Shown in pieces: positions 63,520-64,000 of a stretch of DNA of 64,000 nt. The notes under the pieces were generated by a model. It made no database searches and was not told the DNA's origin. It was given only the letters and a program-made list of their open reading frames with translations. Origin of the DNA: Bacteroides oleiciplenus YIT 12058 (GTDB lineage Bacteria > Bacteroidota > Bacteroidia > Bacteroidales > Bacteroidaceae); NCBI RefSeq assembly GCF_000315485.1, contig NZ_JH992941.1, positions 744,001-808,000 of the forward strand. Reading direction: 5' to 3'. The translations under genes and the position numbers were made by a program. Positions within the stretch are counted from its first letter, which is position 1, and each line of letters starts with the position of its first letter.

Positions 63520-64000
63520 ATGGAACCAATTATCAATTCTCAGCTTCCTGAATTCAAAGTTCAGGCATTCCAAAACGGAAGTTTCAAAACAGTAACTAAC
63601 GAAGACGTAAAAGGCAAGTGGGCTATTTTCTTCTTCTATCCGGCAGACTTTACTTTCGTATGCCCTACCGAATTGGTGGACATCGCCGAAAAATACGAGC
63701 AGTTCCAGGCAATGGGCGTAGAAGTATATTCAGTAAGTACGGACTCTCACTTCGTGCACAAAGCATGGCACGATGCATCCGAAAGCATTCGTAAGATTAA
63801 GTATCCTATGTTGGCAGACCCGACAGGAGTCCTGACCCGTGCATTCGGCGTGATGATTGAGGAGGAAGGTATGGCTTACCGCGGTACGTTCGTCGTAAAT
63901 CCTGAAGGCAAAATCAAAATAGCTGAAATTCAAGACAACAACATCGGACGCAACGCCGACGAGCTCCTCCGCAAGGTGGAAGCTGCGCAATTCGTAGCTA
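63520..64000 (+). CDS. ahpC: Alkyl hydroperoxide reductase subunit C (partial)
   Basis: The open frame from the ATG at 63520 runs to the end of the window (160 codons) without a stop. It is a typical 2-Cys peroxiredoxin: the peroxidatic Cys48 is in DFTFVCPTE, and the segments KGKWAIFFFYPADF and VYSVSTDSHFVHKAWHD are conserved. The resolving Cys should lie beyond the window. AhpC reduces peroxides with AhpF, whose gene may follow. It is controlled by the OxyR-type operator upstream. Confidence 0.95.
   Translation, partial: MEPIINSQLPEFKVQAFQNGSFKTVTNEDVKGKWAIFFFYPADFTFVCPTELVDIAEKYEQFQAMGVEVYSVSTDSHFVHKAWHDASESIRKIKYPMLADPTGVLTRAFGVMIEEEGMAYRGTFVVNPEGKIKIAEIQDNNIGRNADELLRKVEAAQFVA

Noticed and set aside
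1..64000. CRISPR arrays, tRNA/rRNA genes, insertion sequences or prophage genes
   Set aside because: No regularly spaced direct-repeat array, no tRNA-like cloverleaf, no transposase or integrase motif and no phage structural gene was seen.

Overview
The window looks like a chromosome segment of a gut Bacteroides. It carries two SusC/SusD pairs, a hybrid two-component regulator, a SusR-like regulator, a type V (Mfa/FimA-type) pilus locus, DUF families typical of Bacteroidales, and many promoters of the TAnnTTTG (-7) type known from Bacteroides. The species cannot be fixed from the sequence alone. No rRNA, tRNA, CRISPR array, integrase or transposase was recognised.

Layout. (1) 1-12599, plus strand: a polysaccharide utilization locus (PUL) with SusC, SusD, a GH2 enzyme, a protein that appears to fuse an alginate/glucuronan-lyase-like domain (PL38-like) to a GH88 unsaturated uronyl hydrolase, then a mannonate/fructuronate oxidoreductase of the SDR type and mannonate dehydratase UxuA. 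Together these would cut a uronic-acid-containing glycan and feed the uronate into the KDG route. (2) 12600-15998: a hairpin, an unusual nested 92-bp palindrome, a DUF4469-like protein, and two tandem paralogous proteins with an N-terminal helix-turn-helix. (3) 16003-27176, minus strand: a complete type V pilus locus, read from right to left as DUF3575 protein, DUF3868/OmpA protein, major fimbrillin, terminator, Mfa2-type anchor, two further fimbrillin-like lipoproteins, and a large putative tip adhesin with two C-type-lectin-like domains. (4) 27765-34609, minus strand: a GH30-GH5-GH3 beta-glucan-type enzyme cassette without its own SusC/D, preceded by a SusR-like membrane regulator. (5) 34661-36439: a DUF5009 membrane protein and the queuosine enzyme QueH. 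(6) 36615-51108: a more AT-rich PUL with GH115 alpha-glucuronidase, SusD, SusC, a divergent hybrid two-component regulator and a GH51-like arabinofuranosidase, which fits arabino-glucuronoxylan side-chain removal. (7) 51133-64000: housekeeping and stress genes: a DUF6266 protein, an AAA ATPase, a phosphodiesterase, an M16 peptidase, a SIS isomerase with a PfkB kinase, a tyrosine phosphatase, a DEAD-box helicase, a DMT transporter, and a peroxide cluster dps / oxyR / ahpC (ahpC is cut by the window end).

Non-coding signals of most interest are two matching OxyR-type operators in the dps-oxyR and oxyR-ahpC gaps, a dispersed repeat with outward-facing -7 elements at two divergent gene starts, a palindromic GTGATTA repeat family, mirrored divergent promoters at 34615-34644 that would give a nearly leaderless mRNA, and several strong inverted repeats (12819-12910, 51311-51391). 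Claims about families rest on motif reading without database searches.
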